A DNA stretch of 64,000 bases from Haematobia irritans (lineage: Eukaryota; Arthropoda; Insecta; Diptera; Muscidae): contig NC_134399.1 in NCBI RefSeq assembly GCF_050003625.1, forward strand, positions 148,546,473-148,610,472, given 5' to 3'. A program made the translations under genes and the position numbers. Of this stretch, positions 34,690 to 46,057 are shown one piece after another; the first letter of the stretch is position 1; each line of letters begins with the position of its first letter. The notes under the pieces were generated by a model, which was given only the letters and a program-made list of their open reading frames with translations, did not search any database and was not told where the DNA came from.

Positions 34690-35093
34690 CCGATTTTCAA
34701 ATGCATCGGAATACATTTGCTCCCTCAAAAGGCTCGGAAATCAAATCTGAGGAGCGGTTTATATGTGGGCTATATATAATTGTGAAGCGATATCGACCAT
34801 TTTAAGCATGGTCTTAGAGGGCACATATTACATCACGTACCAAATTTCAATTCCCAAACAATAAAATCATTTCTTGCACACGTATTGATAGTCCAGATTT
34901 TCAATTTCAGCATATTGGACAACGATTTCTAAAAGCCCAATCGGGAGCATGGACACAAGGTCAATTTTAAAAGAGAATTGTGTCTTAAATTTGTCCTTAC
35001 ATTAATTCTCCGCTATTTTGGCTGGGAATCAATACCAAAATCATTAGTGTAAAGGCAAAACCTTTGGAACCGGTCAACCCTTTTTCCAGTGTG
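34690..35093. repeat. Fragments of E and C elements
   Basis: 34690-34852 is about one E unit (GGGCTATATATAATTGTGAA, CACGTACCAAATTTCAATTC). 34965-35093 is a family C end (GAGAATTGTGTCTTAAATTT, CCAAAATCATTAGTGTAAAG, CAGTGTGG). Confidence 0.6.
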
Positions 35094-35690
35094 GATACTC
35101 CACTATTTTATCGTCTTTAATATTTCATTGGCTATCGAGAAAGAAACAAATATGTAAATATTAAATGTCCAATATATTTGTTGCTTTGTTAAAGTACAAA
35201 TATTTTTCCTTACACAGTACTTTCCTGACTTTTCTGGCCAACAACAGTAAATTGAAACTATTTACTTTATTGGTCACATATGTCCATATTCGTACACAGA
35301 CCTACATTTTCTATCCATATAGGCACTTACATTTGTTACATCTGTATGTATTATATGTGTCTATGGCCGTAAAATTCTCAAAAAAATTGAAGCATAAGCA
35401 CTTTTGTTTTATTTTCAAAAGTGTGTGGATGTGCTCATTTATATTATAGTCCGTCTGTTCAGGGTAGAAGTGTGCGCGTGACTTACAAGAATCGCGAGTG
35501 AATAAAATTCAAAGCAATAAATATGAATAAGTGTAAATAGGACTGAAAAATAATTTAAGAAAACTTTCAATTAAAAATTTTATTGATTTTACAATTTTTT
35601 GTTATAAAAACAAAAGTTAATTACAAAAATTAATTATTTTATTTGACATTGGTGATTGATACTATCATTTCTGTTATTATATTTCTCTTC
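35094..35690. other. No gene recognised
   Basis: The 94-codon open frame 35165-35449 is low-complexity and hydrophobic, with no recognisable domain. 35560-35690 (AATTAATTATTTTATTTGAC, TGATACTATCATTTCTGTTA) resembles the interior of the 188-bp MITE. Confidence 0.45.
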
Positions 35691-35920
35691 CTTAGGGATT
35701 TTGGTATTAATTCGGAGAAAAATATGAGACTTCTTTAAAATAAAGACATCTTTTAACGACCTATCTGGCTTTAAATCTAGGATCAATAAAATTATAAGTA
35801 GGATACAGATCTCATTGTGGACCTTTCATTCTATTTTCGCGTTATATTAACAAAGCTATTCAAAAAAAAAAAAAAAAAAAAAAAAACAAACACCCTAATT
35901 ATAACGAATACTTCAAAGTT
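35691..35920 (+). repeat. Family D fragment with a 25-bp A run
   Basis: Shared with 49600-49790: TTCTTTAAAATAAAGA-like and CTAGGATCAATAAAATTA, GGATACAGAT, TTAACAAAGCTATTCA. An uninterrupted A run occupies 35862-35886. Confidence 0.5.
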
Positions 35921-38533
35921 AACAAGTATATACGGCCGTAAGTTCGGCCAGGCCGAAGCTTATGTACCCTCCACCATGGATTGAAACTTCTACTGAAGCC
36001 GATGGCAAGGTATCTTAAAACTTCCTAACACCGTAATATATACCACATAGTCCATACGTAGTTTATATAAAACTTAAAAGGCCGATTAAATACGTATATA
36101 ATTAAGTTTAAAGTTTCTATAGAAATAAAATGTTGACAAAATTTTCTATGGAAATAAAATTTTGTCAAAATTTTCTATAGAAATAACATTTTGACAATGT
36201 TTTCTATAACAATTATATACAGCACTAAGTTCGGCCGGGCCGAATCTTAAATACCCACCACTATGAACCAAATATTAGGGTTTCCTTTGAAATTTCAGGA
36301 GGGCTTGAGGACTTGAGGACACTTCCCGAAGATAAATTTAAAGATTTCACGTATGAGGACTATATCAGATTCTGGATTTATAAGAACCATTTTTGTTTCA
36401 GTTTTAGAGGAATCATTAACATCTCTTGTAAGTGTGCAAGAAAATTATAAAATAACGTCTTGATTTGAAATCTTAAATCTGTAGAAGTAAAATCTGGAAA
36501 TTTTACATTGAGTTTCAAGCAATTTTCATGATCAGTGCGCCTTCTACACCCCCAAGAAGTGAAGTCGGTCTATATGGAGGCATTGCCAAATGGACCGATA
36601 AAAACTTAATCCGATACACGTTTTTGTGAGCCTAAAATACCAGAATATTTAAAATTTCAGGCAAATCAGATAAAAACTACGGTTTCTAGAAACCCAAGGA
36701 GTTAAATCGGGAGATCGTTCTTATGGGGACTATACTAAAATATGGACCGATACTCACCGTTTTCGGCACACCTCTTTATGACCCGAAAATACCTCTAGAT
36801 TTCCAATTTCAGCCAAATAGGATAAAAACTTCGGATTCTAGAAGCCCAAGAAGTAAAATCGGGAAATCGGTCTATAAGGGGGCTATACCAAAATATGGAC
36901 CGATACTCACCATTTTTAGCACACGTATTTGTGGTCCTATAATACCTCTAGATTTCCAATTTCAGGTAAATTTAATAAAAACTGCGGTTTCTATAAGCCC
37001 AAGAAGTAAAATCGGGAGATCGGTCTATATGGGGGCTATACCAAAAAATGGACCGATACTCACAATTTTTGGCACACGTATTTGTGGTCCTACAATACCT
37101 CTAGATTTCCAATTTCAGGTAAATTGAATAAAAACTGCGGTTTCTATAAGCCCAAGAAGTAAAATCGGGAGATCGGTCTATATGGGGGCTATACCAAAAC
37201 ATGGACCGATACTCACCATTTTTGGCACACCTCTTTAGGGTCATAAAATACCTCTAGATTTCAAATTTCAGGCAAATTGGATAAAAGCTACAATTTCTAT
37301 AAGCCCAAGACCCCAAATCAGGAGGTCGGTTTATATGGGGACTATATCAAAACCTGGACCGATATAGCCCATCTTCGAACTTGACCTGCCTGCAGACAAA
37401 AAACGAGTTTGTGCAAAATTTCAGCACGATTGCTTCATTATTGAAGACTGTAGCGTGATTACAACAGACAGACAGACGGACAGACGGACATCGTTATATC
37501 GTCTTAGAATTTCTCCCTGATCAGGAATATATATACTTTATATAGTCGGAAATCGATATTTCGATGTATTTCAAACAGAATGACAAACTTATTATACCCC
37601 CGTCACCATTCTATGGTGGTGGGTATAAAAATAAAATTTTGGTAGATTATTTTTGGCTCGAGTGGCAACCTTGATTATGAACCGATATGGACTAATTTTT
37701 GTGTGATTGGGGATCGGCTATATATAACTATAGATCGATATGGACCATTTTTTGGCATGGTTATTAGCGGCCTTATACTAACACCACGTTGCAAATTTCA
37801 ACCGGATCGGATGAATTTTGCTCCTCCAAGAGGCTCCGGAGATCAAATCTGGGGAACGGTTTATATGGGGGCTATATATAATTATGGACCGTTATGGACC
37901 AATTCTTGCATGGTTGTTGGAGACCATATACTAACACCACGCACCAAATTTCATCCGGATCGGATGAATTTTGCTCCCCTAAGAGTCTCCGGAGGTCAAA
38001 TCTGGGGATCGGCTTATATGGGGGCTATATAATTATGGGTCGATGTGGACCAATTTTTGCATGGTCATTAGAGAACATATACCAAATTTCAGCCTGATCG
38101 GATGAAATTTGCTTCTTTTACAGGCTCCGCAAGCCAAATCGATATGGACCAATTTTTGCATGGTTATTAGAGACCATTTACGAACACCATTTACAAATTT
38201 TCAGCCGGATCGGATGCAATTTGCTTCTCTTAGAGCAATCGCAAGCCATATTTGGGGGTCCGTTTATATGGGGGCTATACGTTAAAGTGGACCGATATGG
38301 CCCATTTTCAATACCATACGACCTACATCAATAACAACTACTTGTGCCAATTTTCAAGTCGATAGCTTGTTTCGTTCGGAAGTTAGCGTGATTTCATCAG
38401 ACGGACGGACGGACATGCTCAGATTGACTCAGAAATTCACCACGACCCAGAATATACATACTTTGTGGGGTCTTAGAGCAATAATTCGATGACAAAGTTA
38501 ATATGCCCCCATCCTATGGTGGAGGGTATAAAA
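35921..38533 (+). mobile_element. Family E INE, split by a family I INE
   Basis: 5' terminus AACAAGTATATACGGCCGTA at 35921, 5' module, then the 29-bp array (36115-36209). After the I insertion, the array end and its flank GGCTCGAGTGGCAACC (37629-37672) precede about four 153-bp units. The 3' block has GACGGACGGACGGAC at 38400, and the hairpin ATCCTATGGTGGAGGGTAT ends near 38533. It shows the full order of parts of family E. Confidence 0.8.
36210..37627 (+). mobile_element. Family I INE, complete
   Basis: Starts CAATTATATACAGCACTAAG with TTCGGCCGGGCCGAA (a palindromic segment shared in type with family E). It then has 153-bp units (CGGTCTA at 36868, 37021 and 37174), a 3' block with CAGACAGACAGACGGACAGA, and hairpin CACCATTCTATGGTGGTGGG ending at 37627. 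It lies within the 29-bp array of an E copy. Confidence 0.8.
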
Positions 38534-38540
38534 ATGTTTT

Positions 38541-39218
38541 CTTAATTCGAAAAAAAATAAACCAAAATGCTAAATCCTCGAAATAAGTCTTAGCCTACAT
38601 TTGAAGCGCTTTTATCTTAAATATATATAAAGATTCAATATTTCAGTTAATTTAAGGACAATTTCTTTAAATCAAAAATGTGTTTCATTACTTTAAGGAA
38701 AATTTATCTTATTTCAAAGACATTCGAATTTAACGGAGGGAGGCATATGTACAAAATTTTGTATCCTAAATTTAATGAAAAATTTTAGAAGCAAAGATTA
38801 TAAACTTTATTTTACAATTAATTACTATTTGAGCTTTATGGACAACAAATAAGAAAAAATCATGCATTTGGTTCGTTAATCGCCTGTTTCAGTATCAAGC
38901 TAACATAAAAATGGTCGTGGGCACCATTCACAAATAACATTTTGCTCTTGAAACATATTTGAGGTGATCATATTCCTTCTATGTGTGTAGAGAGCATAGA
39001 TTAGCATCACCTGATCAGATTAAATTTGCTCTTCCAAGAAGCTTCGCAAGACAAATCTGGGTGGCTATACCTAACAGTAATCGGATATGGCCCATTTGCA
39101 ATACCATCCGACTTACATCAATCACAACTATATAAAGTTTCAAATTGATAGATTGTTTCGTTGGGATGTTAGCGCGATTTCCACAGATTCCCAGATCCCT
39201 ATGGTAGAGCGTATAAAA
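38541..39218. repeat. Fragments of D, K and E elements
   Basis: 38541-38815: family D (AAGTCTTAGCCTACATTTGA, as at 49830). 38836-38930: family K (GAGCTTTATGGACA, CATGCATTTGG, GCTAACAT). 39003-39218: an internally deleted E 3' end (GCGATTTCCACAGATTCCCA, GGTAGAGCGTATAAAA). Confidence 0.6.
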
Positions 39219-40262
39219 AAGAGAAAAAGATCGCGAATCACGAAGATAGTCATGAGTCACAAAAATTATCGTAAGACACGAGAATTGTCAAGAATCATGC
39301 ATGAGTTTAAGTTTTAAACTTTGTTCGCGCGTGAGTGTGTGTAAATACGACTTGTGATTTCTTGCACGTGTTTGAATGTGAATTCCTACAATGAAAATGT
39401 TTTATCTGATTACGGGCGTTTGCATTTATTATAATTATAATTTATTATTTATATTGTATTATTGTTTATTTATATACATTTTTTTGCCTTTATGTTAAAT
39501 GAAATAATTTTCTTGTAATTTCAACTTCAACCAACTTTTTAATTGGTGAATGTTCGAGAGTAAAAAAATTCCTTTATGAATGTTCGTGAGTGTGAGTGAA
39601 ATTTCACTCACAATCACATCTCTAGTTCAGGGTATCTACGTCGAAGTAGTACGTCGAGCTAGCTGCTATTGGCGTTATGGTTTTCATTGTAAACATTAAG
39701 AAATTGCCACGTGATAAAAGTTATGAGGACTTGCAGCAGCATTTGGGACATATGCATAGCAGATATCTCACATACCAGTAGAATGTGAGCGTCATGAACA
39801 GGGACGGTCGGTACGTACTATGGAAGATTTGTTGTCTTTCACATATTCCCTAATGTTTACCATAATAATGTTCGTTTTTCATGAGTCAACATTGTATGAA
39901 AAGTCAGTTTATATGCATGTATATATGAGTGTGTGTATATGTGAAAGTGTTATAAAAAGGCTTTATAGCCCTTTAAGAATAGCGATAGTCGATTGCCATC
40001 AGTCATTACCCAACAAAACAACTTCTAAAGTTTTAAAGTTTTTTCTCTACCAATTACTTACGTTTCAATTTAGAAACAGTTCTTTAGAAGTGATATATAA
40101 AAACTATTTTTGTTTTACACTTTTTAAGCTATAAATGTAAATATTCTGAATGTTAGTGGGTATACAAAATAATATGGACAAATAATGGAAAGTTTATAAC
40201 CTTTGCTTTAACATTTTTTTATTATATATAGGACACTATTCTGTCCCTCCGTTAATGTCTTT
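39219..40262. other. Low-repeat stretch, no gene recognised
   Basis: Contains GTGAGTGTG-type short repeats near 39325 and 39585 and a 104-codon open frame (39820-40134) without a recognisable domain. Nothing else is seen. Confidence 0.5.
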
Positions 40263-40580
40263 GAATTATGAAACATTTTGCAAAATGCATCCGATTCGGT
40301 TGAAATTTGGTAAATTGTACTAGTATATGGCTGCAAACAACCATGCCAAACTAGGTCCATATGGGTCTATAGTTATATATAGCTCTCAGATAAACCGATC
40401 TCCAATCACACAAAAATTGGTATATTTCGGTTCATAATTATATATAGCCCCCCATATAAAGCGACCCCAAATTTCAATTCTGGGTCTAATTCCCACACAA
40501 AAGTTCATGTCGATTCGTAATTATTTGTAGACTTCACTATATACTGGCCAAGAACTGAATTATATACGTATTTAATCTGC
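40263..40580 (-). mobile_element. Family E INE, 5' part
   Basis: Two units and the start of the 5' module in reverse orientation (CAATCACACAAAAATTGG, ACTGAATTATATACGTATTT). It is interrupted at 40583 by a family I copy. Confidence 0.65.
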
Positions 40581-41235
40581 TTTTTATACCCACCACCATA
40601 GAATGGTGACGGGGGTATAATAAGTTTTAACCGTTTTAACACATCGGAATATCGATTTCCGACTATATACACAGAAAAAAAAAGTGAATAATTGAATCAA
40701 ATACAAAAATTGTGAATTCAATTATTTTTGTATTTGATTTTCAGCTTATGACGAAAATTGTAAATCCAATTACCCAAATTGTAAGGTTGTCATAAAACTA
40801 TTTTCAAATGAAGTAATATTTGCGTTGAGTATAAATGTAATCGGAATTTGTCAAAATATTCAAATGACATAGTACTCAATCCAAATACATTAGTATTTGA
40901 AGTATATAAAGTGTTTTCAATTACAGTCGTAATTGAACTGAGTACAATGTTTATAGAATTTTGTAACCTATACAATTACTATCGTAATTGTGTTTATTAC
41001 GATGTTAATCAATACAACCTTTGTACTATATTATCTATATTAATTTAAGAAAATTGTACAAATACACTCTGAAAAAAAAATTATGTATTTTATTATAAAA
41101 ACGAAATTCTAAAAATATGTATAATTGAAAATACTGCGAAGTACATGTTTGGTAGAAAAATACAGAATATTCATTATAAACGACGTATTTAACAGACTAA
41201 CTCACAAAGAAAAAACTGTTTTTGAATTATCTGTA

Positions 41236-42040
41236 TCACCTGCTGGAATTTCCCAAATCTTCCTCATATATATGCGATTTGTTTAGGCATCCTGCTCTTC
41301 TGTAATACAAACATCTATTCATTTCAAAGTTTCGAAAATATTTCAAATTTTTACATGATTTTACCTTCTGTTGCTGGGAAGAAATCCTCGAAATCCCCGT
41401 TTTCGAAGTAAACACATTTTCCTCTAGGCCACATATTTTTGACAGTCGGCTTATATCCAATAATAGGGCAATTTGACGTGTACACGAACTAATTGCAAAA
41501 ACAAAATAAAAATAATGTAATTGTATATATATTCCAAAGCTTATTCGCAAGTTTTTAAACGACCCAATTCAGGATGTGTGTAAGTTTATACAACGAAAGA
41601 AATCATTTACATATTTTATTAAAGTTTTCAGCGAATTTTAAAAATTTTACGAACGTAGAAATATGTACTAAATATATTAAATTAACTTTCCATAGTAAAA
41701 AGTTTGTGCTGTGATACTTTCGTCGTGATCCCGACTAATAGTCGAAGTCACGAGAATTCTCGTGAGTCTAAAAATTGTTGTGAACCGTTAATCGTCTTTA
41801 AAAGTTCTGTTTGCGTGAACGTACATGAGTATTTCGTGAATGTGCTTGAGAGAGAGAAAGAATTCTACCAACACGTCACAGGTTAGACTCACAATGAAAA
41901 TGTTCATTTTTACGAAGAGAATTCTTTCAGTGTAGTTTCCAAAAAACGGGCTTGACCAAAAAAACTGGTATTTAGATAAAGGTACTTACCTGCGATAAAA
42001 ATACAATATGGTGCGCCAAAAATGTTGTAAATGTTAACAT
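41236..42040 (-). CDS. Possible three-exon gene for a small secreted peptide
   Basis: Reverse strand. Exon 1 (42040-41990) reads MLTFTTFLAHHIVFLSQ, a short signal-peptide-like start, and ends at a strong donor CAG|GTAAGTACC. Exon 2 (41488-41365) follows a T-rich acceptor TTTGCAATTAG and reads FVYTSNCPIIGYKPTVKNMW and onward to FFPATE, ending AAG|GTAAAA. Exon 3 starts after TTACAG at 41299 or after GAGCAG at 41291. The second choice continues GCLNKSHIYEEDLGNSSR to a TGA at 41236-41238, giving about 76 residues with three Cys. The introns are 501 and 73 nt, and the phases (0, 1) agree. It is not a recognised family. It lies wholly in element J, so it may be a captured host gene fragment. The splice model is an inference and may be chance. 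Confidence 0.35.
41748..41765. repeat. 18-bp perfect palindrome
   Basis: TCACGAGAATTCTCGTGA in the first intron of the proposed gene. Related CGTGAGT-rich sequence surrounds it and recurs near 39210-39330 and 39585. Confidence 0.8.
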
Positions 42041-43417
42041 TTCGAATCGCGGTACCGATACCACGGTTTATTTGCGGGTAAATTCGACCATGTTCTTAAG
42101 AAGATTCTTAATAATAACAATAAATGACATTTTATTGTTTGTATTAATTTATTTTTCGTTACGTAGCAACGTCATAAACAGTTTTATCAAGCAATTACGC
42201 ATTATACTTAAATCAATAACTTTTATACTTGGTCCAATTGAACATAGTAATTGATGTGTTGTGAATTCAATTACCAGTGAATTTTGATATTTTTGCCAGT
42301 TTTTCATTCAACCAATTATTTTCATGTTTGACTTAATAAAAATCGTATTTGATATAATTTTTTCATTCAATTATGCCAATAATTGATTTTTATTTTGATT
42401 CAGTTTTTTCTGTGTAGAGTATATATATTTTTAATCAGGGAGAAATTCCATGTCCGTTTGTCTGTGTGTTGTAATCACGCTACAGTCTTCAATAATGAAG
42501 CAATCGTGCTGAAATTTTGCACAAACTCGTCTTTTGTCTGAAGGCAGGTCAAGTTCGAAGATGGGCTATATCGGTCCAGGATTTGGTATAGTCCATATAG
42601 ACCGACCTCCCAATTTGGGTGTCTTGGGCTTGTAGAAACTGTAGTTTTTATCCAATTTGGCTGAATGTGGAAATCTAGAGGTATTTTAGTACCATAAGGA
42701 GGTATGCTAAAAATGGTGACTATCGGTTCATGTTTTGATATAGCTCCCATATACACCGATCTCCCGATTTTACTTCATGGGCTTTGAGAATCCGTAGTTT
42801 TTTTCCAATTTGCCTGAACTATCCGATTTGGCTGATATTGGAAATCTACAGGTATTTTAGGACCATGAAGAGGCGTGCCAAAAATAGTGAGTATTGGTCC
42901 ATGTTTTGGTATAGCCCTCATATAGGCCGATATCCCGATTTTACTTCTTGGGCTTATAAAAACCGTAGTTTTTATCCAATTTGCCTGAAATTGGAAATGA
43001 AGAGGTTTTATAGGACCATAAAGAGGCGCGCCGAAAATGGTGAGTATCGGTCAATGTTTTAGTATAGCCCGATCTTACTTTTTTAGTTTTTATCTGATTT
43101 GCCTGAAATTGTAAATATACTGGAATTTTAGAAAAAAACGTGTATCGGATTTAGTTTTTATGGGTCCATTTGGTAACGACTCCATATAAGCCGATTTCAC
43201 TTCTTGAGGGTATGGAAGGCGCACTGATCATGAAAATTGCTTGAAACTGAACGTAAAATTTACAGATTTATATTCCCAAACAATTTTCCCTACAATATTT
43301 TTCGTTAAATTTAAATAAATTTTAAAAATCAAAAATGATTCTACGCACTTTATCTTAAATTATCTTAAAACATGAAAATGCAACGTATATAACAGAGAAC
43401 ATAAATTTTTATTACCA

Positions 43418-44000
43418 ACACGGTTGCCACAATTGGTAGAATTCTACCAAAAATAGTATTTTTTTTAATCTCTATAGAAATAAAATTTTGGAAAAGTTTC
43501 TATAAACAAATTTTTTTAAGAAATTTTTCTATAGAAATAAAATTTTGATAATTAATTCTATAGAAATAAAATTTGATAAACAATTCCGTAGAAATAAAAT
43601 TTTGAGAAAATTTTTTAGAGAAATAACATTTTGAAAGAAATTTCTATAGAAATACAATTTTGACATAATTTTCTATAGAAATAAAATGTTGACAAAATTT
43701 TCTACAGGAATAAAGTTTTGACATAAATTTCTATAGAAATATTTGTTTGGTAGATTTGTGGTAATCTTCAAATTTTGTTAGAATTTTTTTGGCGCGAGTG
43801 GTAACTATTGTTACCACACATTGTTAAAGATCAATCCTTGCCGGCTTCAAATTTCCTCCTCCACCACCAAAGTGTAAAAATTATTAAAAATTGTGTTGGG
43901 TGAAAATGCCCCTATTTTGTGGCCCTACGTCCCTACAAGACGCTAGATATTAGAAAAAAACTAATATCTAGGGAATTTCCCCTATTTCTAGCAACACTGG
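43418..44000 (-). mobile_element. Element family M, carrying a 29-bp array
   Basis: Inverse of 18641-19307: CGGTTGCCACAATTGGTAG at one end and AGCAACACTGG at the other. The array (43475-43745, TTTCTATAGAAATAAAATTT in this orientation) lies between the two flanks. No coding sequence. Confidence 0.5.
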
Positions 44001-44179
44001 CTGTAGTTGATATTGCACCAACGGAGTTAGTATGCCGCTAATATTGAGTCCGTTATTAAAAATTAGAAAATCGCTCAATTAGTGTGGGTAATAAATCCAA
44101 ATTTGTAAAAATCGAGCAATATTCTTATGTAAGAGCTACAAGTACGTATAAATACGATCGGCCAGTACATAAAAATTTG

Positions 44180-45322
44180 AAATTTGGGTAACATTGGTTA
44201 ATAAATAAGAGTACTATGGCCAAATTTGGGAAAATCGGGCGGTGCATATATACGGAAGCTATATCTAAATCTGAACCAATTTGCATAATATTTTGCGGGT
44301 TTGATTAATACCACAAAAAGTTACTTTGTGCAAGATTTGAGTAAGATCAGTTAAGAAATGAGGCCTGTATGGTCAAACATAAGGTTATTAGGGGCGAGTT
44401 TTTCAAAATCGGGCGATACATATATGGGAGCTATATCTACATCTGAACCGATTTAGATGAAACTTTGCACATATAGTTAGTACTATAGAGGACTGGATCT
44501 AGCCAACTTTGAGTAAGATCGGTTAATAAATAAGGGTTCTATGGCAAAATTTGGGAAAATCGGGCTATACATGTATATGGGAGCTATATCTAAATCTGAA
44601 CCGATTTCCATAATTTTTGCACATATAGTTAGTGCTATAGAAGACTACATTAAGCCAAATTTGAGTAAGATCGGTTGATAAATAAGGGTTTTATGGCCAA
44701 ATTTAGAAAAATCGGGAGGTACATATATATGGGAGCTATAGCTAAATCTGAACCGCTTTCGATGATTTTTTCCACATATAGTTAGTGCTATAGAAAATTA
44801 CAATTAGCCAACTTTGAGTAAGATCGGTTGATAAATAAAGGTTTTTCGCCAAATTTGGGAAAATCGGGCGATACATATAAATGAGAGCTATATCTAAATC
44901 TGAACCGATTTGGATGAAATTTTGAAGACTTGAAGGGCGATATAAAGGATTACCTTTTGCCAAATTTCTGTTTGAAAAAAAGCTCAACGTGACCCCATTT
45001 GTCGAAATCGGGCGATACATATATATATGAAAGCTATATCTAAATTTGATCCGATTTCTTCCAAATTCAATAGCGATCGTCCTTGTGCCCAAAAAACTCC
45101 CTGTACCAAATTTTATCAAAATCGGTTAATAATTGCGACCGGAATCCTGTGAACAACAAATACATGGACAGACGGACGGACACCAAGCGCTAGATCGACT
45201 CAGGAGGTGATTCTGAGTCGATCGGTATATATTTTATGGGGTCTAAAATCAATATTTCTGGTAGGCACATTTTTTGGCAGATCAAACTTATTATACCCTG
45301 ACCACTATGTGGTTTAGGGTAT
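44180..45322 (+). mobile_element. Family H INE-like element
   Basis: 153-bp units (CTATATCTA at 44431 and 44584, CTATAGCTA at 44736) with GTAAGATCGGTTGATAAAT. The 3' block has GACAGACGGACGGACACC at 45168, TCGATCGGTATATATTTTAT, and hairpin ACCCTGACCACTATGTGGTTTAGGGT near 45295-45320 (stem halves ACCCT/AGGGT and CCAC/GTGG). The 5' terminus is not clear. Confidence 0.7.
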
Positions 45323-46050
45323 AATAAGATCAAGGGATTTGTAACTATATGAAAAGATGATGCACAGTGGGAGTTAAAATGATTCAATTTGTAAGAAGAA
45401 AATTCCCAAATGTTTTCTCCATAAGAAGTTAGCATAAAGGGAACAAAATTAGTTATCTCTCCCAGCCAGATCTATACTAAAGGCTGTGGAGATGTTCATA
45501 AAGTCTAGGCGTGTATAGATTTGTATCTGGCGTTTTCTTTTCAATGGTTCTATTGATCAAATTCATTGATCTACTTTGTCCGTAAAGCTCGAAGAATAAT
45601 TAATTGTAAAATTAAGATATCATGCATTTGGACGTTAATCGCATGTTTCAGTATCAGGCTAACATGAAAAATAGTAAATTGTTTTAGTAATGTATCACAA
45701 AAATAGAATACAATTTCTATAAATGAGATCTTTATAATAATTTCTATCCTAGATGTAAAGCTAGATAGATTCCTAAAAAGTTCTTCATTTTAAAGAAGCC
45801 GAATCTTTGATTCGTAATAAATACCTACCTCCTTAAGGAAGGTCAAAATCTTTGGATCCAAGTTAACTTTTGTTGGAGTGAATATGGTCATATAGCTCTT
45901 ACCTATTCACCGTTGTAACACAAAATTTATACAAGACATCCCTCGAAAGTATCTCTTTAAAGAAGTCTGATTTAGATATACATAGTTCCCATATATATAA
46001 ATGTATCACAAAATTATCAAGAAGCTTTTTACCACGCCCTCATGTATTAA
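45323..46050. repeat. Family K copy and C/D fragments
   Basis: 45323-45680 matches 50100-50470 in reverse (GATGATGCACAGTGGG, TCCGTAAAGCTCGAAG, CAGGCTAACATGAAAA). 45735-45960 has C/D-like pieces (TTCATTTTAAAGAAGCC, TTTGGATCCAAGTTAAC). Confidence 0.5.
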
Positions 46051-46057
46051 CCGATCT

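Larger units (their letters stand above)
40670..42414. mobile_element. Element J, 1745 bp, TA duplication
   Basis: It splits a family I tail exactly (GACTATA..GAGTATATATA), with TA at 40668-40669 and 42415-42416. The ends CACAGAAAAAA are inverted. Subterminal GTGAATTCAATTA motifs occur near both ends (about 40712 and 42259), and the flanks are AT-rich and fold-back-like, as in the 188-bp MITE at 28882. The middle (41230-42050) is different in character and holds a possible spliced gene on the reverse strand. There is no transposase, so it is a non-autonomous, cargo-carrying candidate. Confidence 0.65.
40583..43265 (-). mobile_element. Family I INE, split by element J
   Basis: The hairpin CCACCACCATAGAATGGTGA at 40590-40615 is followed by the tail. 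After the J insertion (40670-42414) come the remaining tail, a short GTCCGTTTGTCTGTG, and about four 153-bp units on the reverse strand. It ends near 43265 without the CAGCACTAAG terminus. Confidence 0.75.

Noticed and set aside
35862..35886. 25-bp A run as a retroposed mRNA tail
   Set aside because: The upstream sequence is family D repeat, with no coding sequence, polyadenylation signal or target duplication. It is more likely a homopolymer expansion.
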